Positions 1-11,830 of a stretch of 64,000 bases of DNA are shown here, piece by piece (within the stretch, counting starts at the first letter, position 1; each line of letters starts with the position of its first letter). Source of the DNA: Eriocheir sinensis (taxonomy: Eukaryota; Arthropoda; Malacostraca; Decapoda; Varunidae); the NCBI RefSeq assembly GCF_024679095.1, contig NC_066516.1:21201535-21265534 (forward strand), in the 5' to 3' direction. The notes under the pieces were generated by a model, which had not been told where the DNA came from, did not search any database, and saw only the letters and a program-made list of their open reading frames with translations. The translations under genes and the position numbers were made by a program.

Positions 1-104
1 CCCCCCCCCCACACACACACTTACAAACAAAAATACGCGTTTACATAATAAGGGTGAGATTTATATGCTCAGAGTCAGGTTAACAGTCCTTATGTAAAAG
101 CCTG

Positions 105-154
<50 letters not shown>
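105..154. repeat. (GT)n microsatellite
   Basis: About 25 uninterrupted TG units, followed by a G-rich purine tract that runs to about position 410 and carries no gene. Confidence 0.97.
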
Positions 155-156
<2 letters not shown>

Positions 157-469
157 GGGAGGTGGGTTGAGGAGGGAGGGGTAAGAGCGATGGGGAAGGG
201 AGAGAGGGAAGGGGAGGACGGCAATGAGGGTTATGGAGGGGAAGATCAAGGTGAGGGGAGGGGAGGGGAAGGGGCTTAGGGAGGGAAGGGAAGGGGAGCT
301 GTGGAATGGAAGGGGAGGAAAGGGGACGGGAGATGGGGGAAAGGGGAAGTGGGGGAGGGGGGATGGGAGAGGCTGGGGAGGGAGGAGGGGGGGAGGAGCA
401 GCGGGTAACCTTGAGGCGTGACGGGACAATGATGGAATTCTAGGGTTACTTACTCACCGAGGCTCGTAA

Positions 470-1330
470 TGCAATCTTTATTTTTTTATTGCGGTGAATT
501 AACGACGAAGTCAACATTTTCCTTCTTCTCTCCTCTTCAACAACTTCTTCGGTCTATGAATACTCCGAATACTTCAGCGGAAGTCTCGTATTCCAAATTT
601 TTACGGGGAATCGATTAAGTTGAACGTTTCTTCTCTCTTTATTCAACACTTTGATCTATATGACTACTTACGATGAAGCAATTATAAGTAAACATTTTAA
701 TTTTCTCTTCAGTAATATCTTCGGTCCAAATGAATGCTTAGGTAGAAAGTAGAAGTCTCATCGATTTTTTTTATTTTTACGGTGAATCGACTAAGTTTTG
801 TCTCTCTTTTCCTCATCATTTTCAGTCGATATATAGGAACTCTTATGTAGAAGTCTCGTACTGCAAGCTTTCCCTGTGAGTGAATCAATTGAGTAACCCA
901 TTCTTATCTCCCTTTCCATAACTTTTATCATAGGAATATTTATGTAGAAGTCTCGTACTGCAAGCTTTTCCTGTGAGTGAATTATTTGAGTAACCCATTT
1001 TTTTCTCCCTTTCCTCACCTTTCATCATAGGAATATTTATGTAGAAGTTTCGTCCTGCAAGCTTTTCCGGCGAACCAACTAAGCAGCTTTTTTTCTCTCT
1101 CTCCCATTCCAGACTTTTTATTACAAGAATATTTATGCAGGAGTCTTCTGTCGTAAACTTTTATGGGGAATCAATTGAGTAAACAGCTTTTCTCTTATCC
1201 TGTAACACTGTATGAGGCTGTAATAGGAATACTTATGTGGACTTAAGTCTCGTATTGCAAACTGTTACAATGAATCGAGTTGGATAGTATTTTTTTTTTC
1301 GATATCTTACTTATATAATCCTTAGTATCG
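470..1330. repeat. Degenerate satellite, about 97-bp period
   Basis: The core motif GTAGAAGTCTCGTACTGCAAG, or a variant of it, recurs with its AAGTCTCG part at 581, 753, 851, 948, 1045, about 1140 and 1245. Spacing is 95-105 bp, with a weaker unit between 581 and 753. Units also share a GAATATTTATG lead and a GGTGAATCGA-like tail. About eight diverged monomers are visible. The short open frame on the minus strand here simply follows the repeat and is not a gene. Confidence 0.85.
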
Positions 1331-1479
1331 ACAACCATCACGGCAAATCGATCAAATTAATGTCAGTGTCTTTTTTTGGGTATTCTCATTAAGTGCTATT
1401 AAGTAAACCGTGGTGGCAGGTTGAGCAAGAACGTTACTTAACAGAATTATCGGGCGCCTCGTGAATGATAAAATGAGTG

Positions 1480-1592
1480 ACCGACAAACTTCACGACAAA
1501 CTTCACGACAAACTTCACGACAAACTTCACGACAAACTTCACGACAAACTTCACGACAAACTTCACGACAAACTTCACGACAAACTTCACGC
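1480..1592. repeat. 12-bp minisatellite
   Basis: Nine near-perfect copies of ACAAACTTCACG. Because the unit is a multiple of three it stays open and reads His-Asp-Lys-Leu repeatedly on the plus strand. Nothing around it suggests a real protein. Confidence 0.95.
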
Positions 1593-1892
1593 TGCTGACG
1601 GTGAGAGGTGCAATTTTAGACCATTTTCATATCGACTCACGTTCAAGGGTGGGACTTAACACTCTTGGCTCTCCGTACATTAACTCCTTCCCATCGATTC
1701 CCTCGTGAGTGATGGAGCACAGTGGCACGCGTGTGAATGGACCCTCAGGAATGCCGAGTGGAATGAGTGACGTGTGCGTGCGTGCGTGCGTGTGAGTGGC
1801 CCGTGTCTGAGGTCAGTATTAAAAGACGATTTCGGTTCTCACATCAGCTATTTCTAAAGGTCAAAGAGGGGGTCAGTCGAGTTCTAATGAGT

Positions 1893-2072
1893 GTATCTTT
1901 AGGTTCACGGCACAGAAGAAGGATCAAACCACCACCAGGGCCATGAAACTACTCCTGGATATGCCCAAAACTCCTATGAAAGCCTTGTCAGATATGTGTA
2001 CCCGGGCGGCGAAATGTCTTGTAATTCGACCCTTGAGTGTCTGGATGCCGGAGAGCAAACGATAAGGTAAGC
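1893..2072 (+). repeat. Dispersed coding-like repeat, solitary copy (TTRLIKL family)
   Basis: Starts after TGTATCTTTAG and translates to QKKDQTTTRAMKLLLDMP, then TPMKALSDMCTRA. It matches the repeated unit of the 30.3-31.1 kb array (TTRLIKLPLEMP) and the copies near 37.1 kb in the same frame. All three share a downstream AAAGCCTTGT block. The origin is unknown. It could be part of an old transposable element or an exon-like dispersed repeat. Confidence 0.7.
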
Positions 2073-2339
2073 GGGTGATTACAACGCTGTGGGCCTCCAA
2101 GGTTTACTTTTATCTTGCTTCCGTCATGCCACTCCTTGCCACGGGTCTCAGGTACGATTCCAGCACCAAGTCATGCGTCTCTGTGTCCTCGGTGTCCTGC
2201 CTGGCTTGTGTAGGGGTCACGGGAGGGGGGGGAGGGGGAGGAGGGCAGCTTAACGACTTGACCCTTTGAACGGCGCCTAAGAAGGATTGCCAAGGCGTGT
2301 GTCCTAGGCTCGTGCACAACACCAAGCCCAGCGTCACCA

Positions 2340-2634
2340 TGGCTTTTGAGGGGGGTCTGTATGGGGACAGCTTTTGAGGGGGGTCTGTATGGGGACAGCT
2401 TTTGAGGGGGGTCTGTATGGGGACAGCTTTTGAGGGGGGTCTGTATGGGGACAGCTTTTGAGGGGGGGGTCTGTACGGGGACAGCTTTTGAGGGGGGTCT
2501 GTATGGGGACAGCTTTTGAGGGGGGTCTGTATGGGGACAGCTTTTGAGGGGGGTCTGTATGGGGACAGCTTTTGAGGGGGGTCTGTATGGGGACAGCTTT
2601 TGAGGGGGGTCTGTATGGGGACAGCTTTAGAGGG
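2340..2634. repeat. 28-bp G-rich minisatellite
   Basis: Ten to eleven tandem copies of a 28-bp unit containing AGCTTTTGAGGGGGG followed by TCTGTATGGGGAC. One copy has an extra G-G pair and a T-to-C change, and the last has TTTAG for TTTTG. Each unit has a G6 and a G4 run, so the plus strand could form G-quadruplexes. Open frames across it on both strands are translations of the repeat. Confidence 0.96.
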
Positions 2635-2639
2635 GGGCG

Positions 2640-3400
2640 GCATCTCGGTTTGACCCTCTACGGCGCCGATGAAGAGCCTCGCCTTGCCCGATGCACGAAT
2701 ACCAAGGCTCTAAAGGGGGGGGGGGGGGGGGGGGGACTGACCGAGGCGTGGCGAACTCAAGGCCATCCACAGCAGCATCGGGACAACCAGGAGCAGTAGC
2801 AGAAGCAATAGCAGCAGCAGGAGGTGGTTATTACGTCCGCAAGTTATCGCTGCAGGTCCGTCCTTCTCCGAAACGCCCATCTTTTGTCTTGCTCTTGGAC
2901 ACTCAATTCTGCCATGCTTGAGTCATTACCAGGTCCAGCTCGGGGCGGTTCATATCTTTAGGACGACCACGCGCAACACAAACACCATTTATGAGCGCCG
3001 CGCGGGGTGTGGACAGGCCATAAAAGGAGGCGGCGGGGCAGTGGGCGCGCGCCGACTCCACAAGAGGGTCGAGGAGTGTTTGGGATGCAATAAAAGCGTC
3101 GAGGAGGATTTAAAAGATGACGATTCGCCATTAGGTAAATACGTCAAACAGGGAATGGGTTTCAGTGCACAAGGCGGGTCCCGAGGCCGAACACACACAC
3201 TTTTCAGGGCCAGGCGAAGCGACGCGCGTTAATAATTGAGTGTGGCCTCGCGTGACCGCCTGACAACCCCGAGCCGGAGCGAAGACGGACAGACGGGTCG
3301 ATACGAGGCGACACCTGTTGGAGCCCGGCGAGGAAGAGAGGAAAAACAAATTGTACCGAAAATAAAGAGAAAAAGGTAAGGGCGTTCGCAGTGTCCTCCC
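2640..3400. other. Mostly unique sequence, no gene recognised
   Basis: GC-rich unique sequence containing a pure G run of about 22 bases at 2,714-2,735 and CAG-rich stretches near 2,790-2,825. Two moderate open frames (2,918-3,232 plus, 3,131-3,424 minus) overlap each other and lack recognisable domains. I do not call either as a gene. Confidence 0.5.
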
Positions 3401-3403
3401 GAA

Positions 3404-3534
3404 ATTGACCTCTCTTTGGACCACCTCTTTGGATTCTTTTTAGGAGCAGTGAGTAGCGGGCTTTTTTTTTATTATTGTTGTTTCCTTTTTTTTGTTCCCT
3501 TGAGCTGTCTCCTTTGTTGTAAAAAAAAAAAAAA
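3404..3534 (+). mobile_element. SINE-like retroposon with poly-A tail, copy A
   Basis: The block from TTGACC through GGAGCAGTGAGTAGCGGGC and a T-rich centre to CTCCTTTGTTGT ends in a 14-base A run at 3,521-3,534. The same block occurs in inverted orientation at 50,558-50,690, again ending in an A run of 12. Two copies sharing an internal sequence and the same 3' end before poly-A is the expected look of a short non-autonomous retroposon. The 5' end, a pol III promoter and target-site duplications could not be located, so the class is inferred. Confidence 0.65.
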
Positions 3535-4830
3535 TGAAGACAGTGAAGAATTCAGCTACCAAAAACTGCAATAAATATATGTAATTGAATAAAGAAAACA
3601 TTATCAAAGCGAATACATTGATGAAAAAATTATAAGTAAACACGTAAATTGATAAACAAATGCCAGTAAACGGAACAAAGAAATGTAGAAACGAACAGAG
3701 ATAAGTTGTTGCATATACAGATAAATAGACGAGTAATGAATGAATGAATAAATAAATGAATAAATGAAGCAAAGGAGCAAGAGAGGAGTGTACGAAAAAA
3801 AAGTGCAATATACGAAAGCTAATGGTGACCTTGAATAAGCAAAAAAAAAAAAAAGTCGCGGGGGAAGAAAAAGATGAAACTGCCACACATCTGAGACTCA
3901 CGATGATAAAGAAAAAAAAAAAAAAAAACGAAAACTCACGCGATGTTATGTGAACTAAAAAACAAGAATCACACATAAGATCCCAACACGATGACCCACA
4001 AAAAAAAAAGATGATAAAAATAACCAATGAGACCGAACTGCCGCAATGACCAAAAACAGGGAGGTAGGAACAAAGGGAAGCAGAGAAGGAGGGAGGAGGA
4101 GAGGGATAAGAAGGGAAGGAGTGGAGGGAGGAAGAAAGGAGGAAGAAACAGGGGAGAGGGGAGGGAGTAAGCTATGATATTTAAGTCGAGTCTTCAACTA
4201 TGAAAGACTTGAAGTATCAGAGTGACGCAAGGAATGTTGAGTGTGCTGACGGGAGTGGAGGAGGAGGTGGAGGAGGAGTGGAGGAGGAAGAGTGAGCACG
4301 TGGGGGGAAGAGGGGGTGAGAGGAAGGAGGTGGTTGAGGGACATAGGGAAGAGGTGCAGTGGCAGGGTATGGTAGGGGGAGAAGGGGTTGAGGTGGGTGA
4401 GACAGGGAGGAAGGGGCAAAGGAAGAGGGAAGAGGTGTTGCCAGGGGTGGTGAGGGGTGTTACTTGGCGGGCACGTGTTGCCATGGCCAGAGGGAAGGGG
4501 TGCAGTGACGTCAGGTGAGGGGGGAGGGTAACTGAGGCGGGGGTGTTGCGTGCTTGCTGGGCGTGGGAGGGCGTGTGCTGGGGCTGGTGTGGGTGGGAGG
4601 AGAAGGAAGAGAAACAGGAGGAGGAGGAGGTGGTATGGCTCACCGCACTGGGGAGCTTGTTGCTAAGACCGAGGGCGCGGGAGGAATGGATGGGGTGAGG
4701 GAGGGTGAGGGTGGGGGGTGCCAGATGTAGGGTGAGGCATATGGGTGAGGGTCAAGATATGGGTGTGGGCGGGTGAACGGGAGCACTTGTTAGTTAAGAG
4801 GGGAGTGAGTGGGTAGTTTATCTCAGTAGG
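3535..4830. other. A-rich then G/A-rich intergenic DNA
   Basis: 3,535-4,030 is A-rich with several A runs and AATGAATGAATAAATAAATG-like tetranucleotide drift. 4,080-4,830 is purine-rich (GGA, GGTG). No coding sequence is supported. Confidence 0.6.
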
Positions 4831-4998
4831 GAAGGGAAGGGAAGGGAAGGAAAGGGAAAGGAAGGAAAGGAAAGGAAAGGAAAGGAAAGGGAAGGAAAGG
4901 GAAGGGAAGGGAAGGAAAGGAAAGGAAAGGAAGGAAAGGAAAGGAAAGGAAAGGAAAGGGAAGGGAAGGGAAGGGGAGAGAAGGGAAGGGAAGGAAGT
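4828..4998. repeat. (GGAAA/GGGAA)n pentanucleotide array
   Basis: About 34 pentamer units alternating between GGAAA and GGGAA, with occasional GGAA tetramers that shift the frame. Confidence 0.95.
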
Positions 4999-5260
4999 GT
5001 TGGGTATGGGAATCTAAGGGTGAGATACAGGGTGAAAAATCGGGGAGAAAAGGGAAGTGCCGAAGAGGATGGTGATGTTATGTGGCGGTGGTGGTGGTGG
5101 TGGGGATGGAATGTGGTGTTGGCATGAGGAGGTGGTGGTGGTGGTGGCACTGAAGGTCACGGCTGCTGGCACTGGCGGAGCGGCAAGAAGGTGGTTTCAC
5201 GGGACTCCAAGGCGAGGGGAAATTTACTCTGAATGACGTCACTCCACTGGCCTGACGTAT

Positions 5261-5261
<1 letters not shown>

Positions 5262-5326
<65 letters not shown>

Positions 5327-5330
5327 ACAA
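5262..5330. repeat. (CA)n microsatellite
   Basis: About 29 pure CA units followed by an AAACACACACAAA boundary. Confidence 0.97.
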
Positions 5331-5639
5331 AGGCGTCGGGGACCCGGAAGATAAACAATGCCGTCACTTTTAACGAGCGAACACACTGCTTTTAGAACCA
5401 GGCCCTCCGAGGGTGGCGCATATACCCAAGATCAAAGTCACTTTCAGCCCCGCGTGGAGGTGCGAGGCCCAGGACACGCCCTTGAGCGGCCGCGCGGGGG
5501 CAGGCGGCCAACAAGGGGAGCAACGCCGCCACCTCCACCTCGCAACACGGCCCCTCACGCTGGCACGCTGCACGGCCGTGTCAGCCCCACCAGCGTGACG
5601 GGAAGTGCTAAATCACCATGTAAAACGAGTACGTAACAC

Positions 5640-6130
5640 CCCGTAACGAACTGACGAGGCAATAAGCGGCACAGCGACACGTACTGACAGCATAAGTAGC
5701 ATAGCAAGTTATAGTGTGCCTCCAGTAACACTGCGGCATGTACAGACAGCAGAAAGATAGCTACACTCCATAAGAAACAGTATAGCAAGTAGGTGGTGGT
5801 GGTGGTGGTGGTGGTGATGGTGCTGCTGCTCAAACAAAGGTCGAGGAAGAGGAGGAGGAGGAGGAGGAGGAGATGATAGAAGTGGAAGTAGTGTTGCAGA
5901 TGTGAAGATTACTAAACGAGCTTAAAAATAAATACAAACAGCACAAAGCTAACTACACAGAGCAACAAACAGTATGATAATAGGTACAAACAGCATAGAG
6001 AAAACTACAAACGGCATAAAGATAACTAGGTAGCAACAAACAGTATCACGGTAAGTACAAACAACACAGATAACCACAAACAGCATAGCGACGAGGACAC
6101 AGCATAAAGATAACGACAGACACCATAATC
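5640..6130. repeat. Diffuse ACAAACAGCATA-type repeats
   Basis: The motif ACAAACAGCATA or ACAGCATAAAGATAACTA recurs irregularly about every 25-50 bp from 5,690 to 6,125. It is interrupted by a (GGT)n block at 5,793-5,822 and a (GAG)n block near 5,850-5,871. Confidence 0.7.
5793..5905. repeat. Local duplicate, copy 1
   Basis: A GGT array, then GCTCAAACAAAGGTCGAGGA, a GAG array and GATGATAGAAGTGGAAG. The same order recurs at 6,562-6,661 with different array lengths. Confidence 0.9.
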
Positions 6131-6224
6131 ATGAGTAGGAGGCCGCCTTATAAGACCTTCGAGTACCCTGGTCCACGTAACAGCAAAACAAGGCAACAAA
6201 CAGAAGCCATCGCCGGTATAACGT

Positions 6225-6285
6225 ATGGCGGGGAAGGGGGCGGGGAAGGGGGCGGGGAAGGGGGCGGGGGAGCGGGGAAGGAGTA
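6225..6285. repeat. 12-bp GC-rich minisatellite
   Basis: About four copies of GGCGGGGAAGGG, the last diverged to GGGGGAGCGGGG. Confidence 0.9.
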
Positions 6286-6561
6286 TTAGCCACATACCTG
6301 ATAAACCCACAACAGCAAACCAATGAACTCCACACGGCAGCGACTTGTCCAGGGCGCGGCGAACGAGCCTAGGACGCCGTGAGGACACCGCGAGCCTCAC
6401 CCTCCTCTCCCCCTCCTTCCTGTCTCTTAGCCTTACCCCCCCTCCCTCCCTCATCCTCCCCCGTCAACGGTTGCCCAACTCGAGGCGGGGCGGACGTGTG
6501 TGACCCAGGAGCCTCACACCTTCCCAGGCCTCGCGCGGGTCACAGCCCAGAGACGACCCCG

Positions 6562-6661
6562 AGTGGTGGTGGTGGTGGTGATGTTGCTGCTACTCAAACA
6601 AAGGTCGAGGAGGAGGAGGAGGAGATGATAGAAGTGGAAGCAGTATTGCAGACAGTGAAAT
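6562..6661. repeat. Local duplicate, copy 2
   Basis: Counterpart of 5,793-5,905. It shares CTCAAACAAAGGTCGAGGA and GATGATAGAAGTGGAAG and differs in microsatellite length and a few substitutions. Confidence 0.9.
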
Positions 6662-7560
6662 AAGAGGAGAATAAGAATTAGGGTGAAGAGAAGACGGAAG
6701 AGGCGGAGATATTGGTGGCTGTGGAAGAGGAGGAGGACAACCAGTACGAGGACGAGAACGAGGAAGAACAGGTAGTCGTGGAGGTGAAGAGGAAGAAAGA
6801 AGGAGGAGAAGGAGGACAGGGAGGAGGAGGAGGAATGAGATTTACGATGCAGGTAACCTAAGACGCAGCTCAACGAACGAAGGAAAATGCAAGCATATGT
6901 GGACGCGATAATTGCCAGTCGCTGATGATCGGACACGCTTATCGGAGGGCGGGGTGAAGGAGCGACAAGAAAAAAGAGAGAAAAAAAAACAAGACCCGCG
7001 GCTAAGTAATGACCATCGCGCCCAGGACAAGGCGGGCCACGACAGAAAGATGGATTTGGGCTGGGAGCAAAAATCACCCGTACGCCCCAACACGATCCCG
7101 GCGGCTGTATAATCAATGAAGGGATCCAAGATGTATTCCGGAGGACCTCGGTAGGGGGCGTGGGGGCGAGACCTTGAGCGATCACAACCTCTTTAGAAGC
7201 GCTGAGGAGGCGTGAAGGTTTTTCTCTTCGTCAGGGAAACGATGTGTGTGGGGGAGAGGAACCGCGGAGCAGGGAGGGGAGGGCACGAGGGCAGAGGCGA
7301 GGGAGACATGAGAGGTTTGGTGAGGTGGCGGAGGGAAGATGGGGGTTTGCGTGAGAGCATAAAGAGTTGAGGTCGAGGTATGCGGGGCGAGTGGGAGGTC
7401 CTGAGGGCGAGAAGGGGGGAGGAGTGTGGGTGGAGGGCAGGGCACGAGGGAGGAATGCGTGGTGATTGAGGGGGGCGGAGGGGGGGGAGCAGGGAGGGGG
7501 CGGCGGAGGTGGAGTGGCAGCGAGCCTCGGCCAAGGTGTAGCCGAGGGGCGGAGCGTTTT
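6661..7560. other. Purine-rich intergenic DNA
   Basis: GAG/GGA-rich on the plus strand, with a less biased island at 6,840-7,140. Open frames on both strands are long because of base bias and do not resemble proteins. Confidence 0.55.
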
Positions 7561-8860
7561 AACGCGTTTTTCGTCGTATCACTAAGCGTCGAGGGCAAAA
7601 AGGAGGCTTATGTTTTACGTCTCGTTATCTGCGAACACTGCCGCAGCTGGGGGCGCCGAGGGTCCGGTAAGCCACAGGGAGAGAGACTTGTGAGGTGGGA
7701 GGTGAGGGAGGGGCGTCGGGACGGTGGGAGGAGCCAGGGGTGGCGGGACGGGCTGGTGGAGCAGCGGGGCGGTGATGATTGTGGGGGGCGGGGCGGGGGA
7801 GGGTAAGGACAGTCACAAGGTCGAGCACTGAAGATGAACTGAAGGTCAAGCGACGCGGCCCACGGGAGGATGATTCACGGCTGCGCCGCGGCGGGTAGGT
7901 GCCCGCTGCGGGTCGCTGCCTCCCTCTTGCCTGCCGCTGCCCTGCCCGTGCCCAAACTCGCCCCATTCTTTGCACTATATGAACGAGTTGGCAGGTCGGG
8001 AAGCCACCGGGAAGGACTCATAACTTTGGCGCGGGGCAGGCACAAGGCACGAGGCCCCGAGGCGATGATCCCCAACATATGTTTTGCGTCTAGCAGCGAG
8101 CCGTGACGCGGAGTCTCCTCGCTGAACTCAGACTTGATTCAAGTTTGACTCCGAGAATGTGTTCTGCCTCGCTCCCACACACTTGCCTCCAGGCACTGCG
8201 AGGTCAATTTTGTTATTCATTTTTTCATGTGATGTTGACCATCATTCCTTCGTTTACATTTTTGCCAACTGCATGTTTGTCCAAAATGGTCACGTTCTCT
8301 CGTGTTGCCGGGGCCATAGGCTGAGGCAGACTTTCCTGCCCTCCCCAGGCAAGGTGCAGGTGCCTGTATGAAGAATCTTGTGGCGTCTTAAACAATGCGA
8401 ATGCGTTGTGCTTGTTTTGCTTTCAAGCACAAAACACGATAGAAACAGCCGGGCGTGCAAGGCACCGTGAGCCCGGCTTGGAGGCTCCTTATATGGCCCG
8501 GCGTGGCCGCGCGTGGGGCGGTGAGTGACGGTGTACCCGGCGGGGCATGATGGAGGGGCAGATTCTGGCTCACACGTTATGGTGCTGGCATGCGGGGGTC
8601 GCGGGTGGCGGGGGTGGGCGGCTGGGCGGGGGAGGGGAGGAAGAGGCGTGGAATATGAATCTGTCACTTTGGGTAAACAAAACATCAGAATGTCTTGTCA
8701 CACGTCAAGTCGTGCATAAGCTGTGCACACTCGCGGCCCAAGGAAGGCGGTGGCGACCCATCAGCCTTACCTGCTACCGCCTTCGACAGGCCAAACAGCT
8801 GCTGGTATCGACATTAGTCAAACGTTCATCAATTCTTGTCCACGCCTACCCTCGGACAAT
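7560..8860. other. Unique GC-rich sequence, no gene recognised
   Basis: Relatively complex sequence with CpG-rich parts near 7,850-8,060 and 8,450-8,650. Several short open frames overlap on both strands. None shows a domain or clear exon borders, though GGGGCG followed by GTGAGTGACG near 8,515 resembles a donor. Confidence 0.45.
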
Positions 8861-8862
8861 GG

Positions 8863-9016
<154 letters not shown>

Positions 9017-9039
9017 GTAAAAAATCGGATTTTAAGTTG

Positions 9040-9840
9040 ACGGTGACTTGTACCAGAGTGAGGTCTGCATCCTCGGCGTGGGTCACGGAGAGTCGAGACA
9101 CTCAACGCTCGCGTGCGGCGCGGCGCCAGCCGAAGGTGATCCCCGAGCAAACCTTCGTGGCCAGATGAAGTCTGCGGTGAGTGGCCGCGCCGGTGTTTGG
9201 CCGCTAACGAGAGTTTGTTTTTCATACACCAGTCAACAGACTCACAGGATACAAGTAATTCATGGAGAGATGAAAAAGGTAACCACAAGAGCCATCTGTT
9301 GCGGCCACGGAATAACAAAGCAAAACCTTGAATCTTGCCGAAAAGGAGAAGTTAGTGATGGTTGACGGTGTGAAGGACAGCCCGGGGCGCGTCGCCGAAT
9401 GAGGCAGAACGAACCGGTACGACGCTGACGGGCGGGTAACTATAGCAACACACTGGCATCACGCGAGACCCGCCCTACAAGACAGTAAATTCACCGTGAG
9501 GAACAAGGTCATCTCTCAAGAGTTGAATTACCCCTTGATTCACTCCCCCCTCCCCCCTTCACTGCGCCCAAGGCTCTCCCTCTCAAGACTGATTCGCGGG
9601 GTAAGGCGATACGAGAGGCATGCGTGTCTGGGCTATTCATTTCAGAGCAGATAACGACGAGAATAATAACGCGGCGGATACATGAAACGAGCAAAATAAC
9701 CTTGTGGCTCAAGTGTACCCTCGAAGGCTACAATCGATCACTAAAGTTGACCTTGAGAGGCGGCTGATTGGCTCGCGCTTAACAATGCTAGAAAACAACC
9801 CGGCCGACTCAGCGCTCCGCTTGCCCCGACGCGCCGAGAG
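9040..9840. other. Unique sequence with a weak first-exon candidate
   Basis: Complex sequence without simple repeats. At 9,164-9,175 ATGAAGTCTGCG is followed directly by GTGAGTGG, which is a good splice donor, so a first coding exon of four codons is possible. There is no supporting promoter or second exon. The rest shows nothing recognisable. Confidence 0.25.
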
Positions 9841-9929
9841 GGAGGGAGGGAGGGAGATAAAGCTTTAATTTATGGCGTGTGTGCACCTTTTGGGCCAACA
9901 CACAGGTGGGGAGAAGTACGAGGGGGAGT

Positions 9930-11090
9930 TGTGAGTGTGTGTGTATGAGTATGTGATTTGTGTGAGTAGTATTGACAGTTGTGAGTGTGAGTTGCGAGTG
10001 AGTTGTGTGAGTAGTATTGACAGTTATAAGAGAGTCTGTGTGAGTGAATGAGTGAGTGAGATGTGTGAGTGGGATTGACAGATGAGAGTGACTGTGAGTG
10101 AGTGAGTGAGTGAGTGATTTGTGTGAGTGGTATTGAAGGAGGAATGCATGAGTCGTATGTTGCTTGCAAAATAGCGTGACTGGCTAGTGTAAGGTTGAGT
10201 AAACAAGTGATTAATTGATTGAATGAGTGAGTGAGGGGGTGAGTGAAGAGAAGTAATATCAATGGATGCCAAGTTAAGTGAGTGTGAGTAAGTGAGTGAG
10301 GAAAAGTGGAATGAATGGTAAAAAGTTGAGTGAGTGGGTGGGTGAGTTTCCAAGGACAAACGATATGAACCGTGTTGAGTGAATGGGTGAGTGAATGAAA
10401 GAGTGGAGTGAATAGTGCAAAGTTGAGTGAGTGAGTGAGAGAGTTAGAGAGTGAGGGAGAAATAGATGAATGGTGATGAGTGAATGAGTCAGTGAATAAG
10501 AGTGGCGTGAACGGTGCAGATTGAAATATAGGTGGGTGAATGAATGAGTGAATGTATGAATGAGTGAGTTAGTGAGGGATAAAAGTTTGCTGAATGGTGA
10601 ATGAATGAGTGACGATTGGGGTGAACGATGCAAAACTGACAGAGGAGTGAGTAAGTGAGTGAGTGAATGAATGGGTGAGGAAAATAATAAACTGTGGTGA
10701 GTGAGTAACTGGGAGAGGAAAAAAAAGTAAAACGAACGGTGCAAAATTGAGTGAGTGAGTGAGTGAGTGAGTAAGTGAGTAAATGAGTGAATGGGTGAGA
10801 ATAATAATGAATAAACTGTGGCGAGTGAGTGACTGGATGAGGTAAGCAAAGTGAAATGAACGGCGCAAAACTGAGTGAGTGAGTGAGTGAGTGAGTGAGT
10901 GAGTAAAAAGTGGAGTGAATAGGGAAGATAAAATGAGGTGGATGATTAATGTGGCACTCTGCAATGGAAAGAAAAGGAGGAGTAAGTGAGTGTGTTTGTA
11001 ATGAGTGAGTGGAGAAGTAAGAGTGAGTGAGTGCGTGAGTGAGTGTGAATAAAAATGGCGTGAGTGGTGAAGGATCAAGTGTTGGTGCGT
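9930..11090. repeat. (GTGA)n-based satellite with higher-order period
   Basis: GTGAGTGA tetranucleotide blocks alternate with a recurrent spacer, GAACGGTGCAAAATTGAG, near 10,410, 10,508, 10,623, 10,735 and 10,857. This gives a higher-order unit of about 100-120 bp. At 10,950 a variant with GCACTCTGCAATGGAAAG links this array to the 13.2-14.2 kb satellite. The long minus-strand open frames are repeat translations. Confidence 0.85.
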
Positions 11091-11144
11091 AGTTCGAAGT
11101 GTGCCATGCTAGGGTGAGCCAAGATGACCTCCACACCTCGTTAC

Positions 11145-11180
11145 TGGAGGAGGAGGAGGAGGAGGAGGAAGAAGAGGAGG
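11145..11180. repeat. (GGA)n microsatellite
   Basis: About ten GGA units grading into GAA. Confidence 0.9.
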
Positions 11181-11299
11181 GTGGAGGAAAGAATAGGGGA
11201 GGAGGAGGGGGTGGGTGGGCGGGGGCGGCAATCGAGGAGGCACGCAAGCACTTTCGTCCATTGGTGTTTTCAAGGTCGGGTTATGCAACAAGCAACCTC

Positions 11300-11589
11300 T
11301 TTCTTTCTACACCCTCCCTTAGCGCCCCCTTCCCTCCCCTTCTCCCCTCCCCTTTCCTCTGAACCAAGCAGCTGCATTCCTCCCCCCCCCCCCGCCCCCG
11401 CCTTCCACCATTACCCTCACCTCCCAAACACAAGGACCTCCACCCTCACCCCACACCCCCGTCTTCCTTTCTCGCCAACGCGTCTCCATCTCCCCCCGGT
11501 CCTTTCCCATTTCCTCCCCTCTATCTCCCCTTCCTTCCTTCCCTCCCCCGTGTTATGTGTATACGACTTTAAAGCACCGACACACTTGA

Positions 11590-11631
<42 letters not shown>

Positions 11632-11830
11632 TATGCATACAAACTCCTAACCACACTTAAAAATTTCAACATAACACACGCACATACACGACAGCACTTA
11701 ACACACACACACACACACACACACGCTCATGCACTTCCTCATCGTCTTCCCTGGTCAATATCCTCCCCTGAACTCACACCTCTATCCTCCTTCACCTTCT
11801 CCGCTTCCTCCTCCTGCTCCTCCTCTCTAG
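11300..11830. other. C/T-rich DNA with CA arrays
   Basis: Pyrimidine-rich plus strand with (AC)n at 11,591-11,629 and 11,700-11,724. No gene is supported. Confidence 0.7.

Noticed and set aside
2340..2634. Possible CRISPR-like array
   Set aside because: The 28-bp units are directly adjacent without variable spacers, and the genome is eukaryotic.
10274..11247. Ser/His/Thr-rich minus-strand frames of up to 250 codons
   Set aside because: They follow the GTGA satellite and have no conserved motif beyond the repeat.
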